Assembly: GCA_937936695.1 (NCBI GenBank)
Contig: CALHCK010000147.1
Coordinates: forward strand, 1 to 8,132
DNA: 8,132 nt
Source: an uncultured Polaribacter sp.
GTDB lineage: Bacteria > Bacteroidota > Bacteroidia > Flavobacteriales > Flavobacteriaceae
Direction of reading: 5' to 3'
Shown here: positions 6,181 to 8,132 of the stretch, piece by piece
How positions within the stretch are numbered: the first letter of the stretch is position 1
Layout of the letters: every line of letters begins with the position of its first letter
Made by a program: the position numbers and the translations under genes
The notes under the pieces: generated by a model
Seen by the model: the letters and a program-made list of their open reading frames with translations, nothing else
The model's database searches: none
What the model was told of the DNA's origin: nothing

Positions 6181-7551
6181 TTAAAAAATGAAATTAATTC
6201 CTAATTGAGCCGATAAGCTATTTGTATCTGCAATATCTATAAATTGATTGATATTATCTACCAAAGTATAAAAATTTATTTTTCCTGATGTAATAGAAAT
6301 ACCCGCTCCGAGATTAAAAAAGGAATAATTATCTAAAGTATACGTAACTTTAGAACGTATTTTACTAGTAAACGCAGTTTCATAAAAACCTGTTAGTGCT
6401 AATTGCGGTCCTAAAGGTCTAAAAACCGAGTATAACTGAGCTCCAAATGCATGCTTGTAAAAATTTTTAGGATCATCTTCGTTATAATAACAAGAAGGTC
6501 CCCTAATTTCTTTATAACTATACTTTAAAGAACCATTAAATTTTATTGGTCTTAGTGCTATATATGAATTATCATTATCCCCAAACTGAACGTTTTCTCT
6601 AAAATCATTATCTAATAACTCTAAGTGATCTATGTTTTGTTCTAAGAAATTAAAATTTAATCCTTCAAAACTAAAACTACCTTGAGCAAAAGAATTCTTT
6701 ACATTTTCTTTATACTTAACAAAGCCTACATCTAAAAGGCTACCACTTATTTCTAATTGTCTTGATATATTTTTTGTAAAACCTACATCTAACCCAACAC
6801 CTATATTACCTCCAAAAAAAGTATTTTTTAAATATGTAAGTGGATCTCTTATATATTCATTATTTTCTATAACACCTGCTGTTCTAAGGTTTACATCTAT
6901 ATTGTTTAGCTGATGTATAAAAATACTATTATCTCCTTCTGTTGTAGTAAATGTTCCTGTGTTATTTTTAGATTGAAGATTTAATGCAGATGAATAAATT
7001 TTAAACCTACCTCCTACAGTTAATTTTTTATTTATTTTTTTGCTAACTCCAAAATGCAATACTCCAACTAAATCTAACTTATAATTTATATGAGATAAAT
7101 TAAAGCTTTTATTTATAAAGTTAGAGTTACCTTCTGTTGCCAATAAAAGAGCGTCTCCAGGATTGTAAAGAATACCGTCTAACTCTTGATAAAAACCAAA
7201 ACTGATATATAATTTTTTCTTGTATCTAAATCCTGCATTTAAAACTTCTATTTGCGAGTTTAAAATTACATGATCTCTCTTATCTATTTTATCTAATACA
7301 TTAGATACTTTATCGTTAAAGGAGATATCATTATCTTCAAACAAATCTTTTACAGAAAATCCTGATGAACCAAAACCTACTGAAATTCCGGATGCTAAGG
7401 GAAGACCTACATGAAATTTAGAAGATAAGTTAGCTCCTGGATTTAAAATTATTGTTTGCGGTAATTTAGCGAAATCATATAATAATTGCTTATTTTGAGC
7501 ATAAGAACATCCAAAATAAAGAATAAATATTAAGGTATATATATTTCTCAT
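6181..7551 (-). CDS. DUF5723-like outer-membrane beta-barrel protein
   Basis: The 456-residue product has a signal peptide (MRNIYT, hydrophobic core, cut in SYA-Q after A18). C15 lies in the core but lacks a proper lipobox, so it is not read as a lipoprotein. The mature start LLYDFAKLPQTIILNPGAN (about 23-41) carries the Asn-Pro signature near the N-terminus seen in DUF5723 and, more distantly, PorP/SprF and PorV-type barrels of Bacteroidota. The remainder shows repeated amphipathic strands rich in Gly, Phe, Tyr and Asn (SFGFYQELDG, HFGVSKKINKKLTVGGRFKI, NIGVGLDVGFTKNISRQLEI, LGAGISITSGKINFYTLVD). It ends in Phe (LGINFIF), as expected for recognition by the BAM machinery. The length fits a barrel of about 14 or more strands. 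The gene begins one base after the upstream lipoprotein gene ends. A DUF5723 assignment is likely but made by eye; PorP/SprF is less likely because those are much shorter. Confidence 0.78.
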   Translation of the reverse strand: MRNIYTLIFILYFGCSYAQNKQLLYDFAKLPQTIILNPGANLSSKFHVGLPLASGISVGFGSSGFSVKDLFEDNDISFNDKVSNVLDKIDKRDHVILNSQIEVLNAGFRYKKKLYISFGFYQELDGILYNPGDALLLATEGNSNFINKSFNLSHINYKLDLVGVLHFGVSKKINKKLTVGGRFKIYSSALNLQSKNNTGTFTTTEGDNSIFIHQLNNIDVNLRTAGVIENNEYIRDPLTYLKNTFFGGNIGVGLDVGFTKNISRQLEISGSLLDVGFVKYKENVKNSFAQGSFSFEGLNFNFLEQNIDHLELLDNDFRENVQFGDNDNSYIALRPIKFNGSLKYSYKEIRGPSCYYNEDDPKNFYKHAFGAQLYSVFRPLGPQLALTGFYETAFTSKIRSKVTYTLDNYSFFNLGAGISITSGKINFYTLVDNINQFIDIADTNSLSAQLGINFIF

Positions 7552-7552
7552 T

Positions 7553-8098
7553 TTATCTAGATGTGTCTAAGTGAATTGTTACGGCAGATTTAAAATTTAA
7601 TGCTCCAACATCAGTACTTAATATTGTGGTATTTGTGTTGCTTAACTTTATTGAAACAATAGCTGTTTCTATATTTCTAATAGCAGGATTACCAGCTACC
7701 AATAGGGTTTCTGTTAAAACTACTTCATTATTATTTCTAGGAATTATAATATCATTTAATCTTTGAACCAAAACATCATTACCATCTACTAAACTAATTT
7801 CTACTGTAAAATCTTTATCAAAACTATTTTCTACTTCAAAATTAAAATCGATTTTAACTAAATTTTTCTGAATAAATTCGTCTTGAAAAAGCCCCAAATT
7901 AGAACGCTCATTAATTTCTGTTACAGGAGGTGCTCCTGGTATATTTACAAAAACCGTTGGAGGTATATTAAAATTAACTAGAGATAAAGAAAAAGACGGT
8001 TGAGATGAAAAGTCTTCAGTTTGCTTAAAATCTAAATCTTCTGTACAAGATATTGATAATAGTAAACATAAACACAAAGCAATTTTTTTAAAATACAT
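7553..8098 (-). CDS. Probable surface lipoprotein, first gene of the envelope unit
   Basis: The 181-residue product has a lipoprotein signal peptide: MYFKK, a Leu/Cys-rich core, and LLSISC with the acylated cysteine at C18. The next residues T-E-D-L-D-F are acidic directly after the cysteine, resembling the lipoprotein export signal that sends lipoproteins to the cell surface in Flavobacterium and Capnocytophaga. After a Ser/Phe/Pro-rich stretch (about 30-60, with NIPPTVFVNIPGAPPV) comes a single all-beta part. Its alternating strands (VKIDFNFEVENSFDKDFTVEISLVDG) suggest an immunoglobulin-like fold. I do not recognise a family. No in-frame alternative start is visible in the 34 bases upstream, and the signal peptide supports this ATG. 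Its stop is one base before the barrel gene. Upstream genes outside the window could belong to the same operon. Confidence 0.82.
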   Translation of the reverse strand: MYFKKIALCLCLLLSISCTEDLDFKQTEDFSSQPSFSLSLVNFNIPPTVFVNIPGAPPVTEINERSNLGLFQDEFIQKNLVKIDFNFEVENSFDKDFTVEISLVDGNDVLVQRLNDIIIPRNNNEVVLTETLLVAGNPAIRNIETAIVSIKLSNTNTTILSTDVGALNFKSAVTIHLDTSR

Positions 8099-8132
8099 TA
8101 TTAAAATTTCGTTTATTAAAAATTTAACGATT

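Noticed and set aside
8099..8132. Promoter for the three-gene envelope unit in the right-hand edge
   Set aside because: The 34 bases are nearly all A/T and contain only loose resemblances to TAnnTTTG; the window ends before a -33 box could be judged.

Overview
The window is AT-rich and looks like the chromosome of a marine- or environment-type member of the Bacteroidota, most likely Flavobacteriaceae. This rests on four things: the pdhA-pdhC order without pdhB, signal peptides ending in A-Q or S-Q, a head-GIN (DUF2807) protein and a DUF5723-like barrel, and A-rich leaders in place of Shine-Dalgarno sites. The genus cannot be fixed from the sequence alone.

Layout. Bases 2-2335 (+) hold the 3' part of pdhA (pyruvate dehydrogenase E1 alpha) and a complete pdhC (E2 acetyltransferase with two lipoyl domains), separated by 3 bases and closed by a hairpin terminator. 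Bases 2428-3276 (+) encode a secreted head-GIN protein. It converges on a rhomboid intramembrane protease (3310-4047, -), and a long bidirectional terminator lies between them and runs into the rhomboid's last codons. A 75-base divergent gap separates the rhomboid from rarA/mgsA (4123-5394, +), a replication-associated AAA+ ATPase. The stop codon of rarA overlaps the stop of the opposing gene by four bases.

The right third (5391-8098, all -) is a compact three-gene unit with single-base gaps. In transcription order it encodes a lipoprotein with an acidic export-like signal, a DUF5723-like outer-membrane barrel, and an uncharacterised secreted protein. All three carry export signals, so they plausibly serve one envelope function, but nothing in the sequence says which. 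This is the least understood part of the window.

The rest is central metabolism (pyruvate to acetyl-CoA), fork maintenance and membrane proteolysis. I see no mobile element, CRISPR array, RNA gene, phage gene or recognisable defence system. No gap between genes is longer than about 100 bases.
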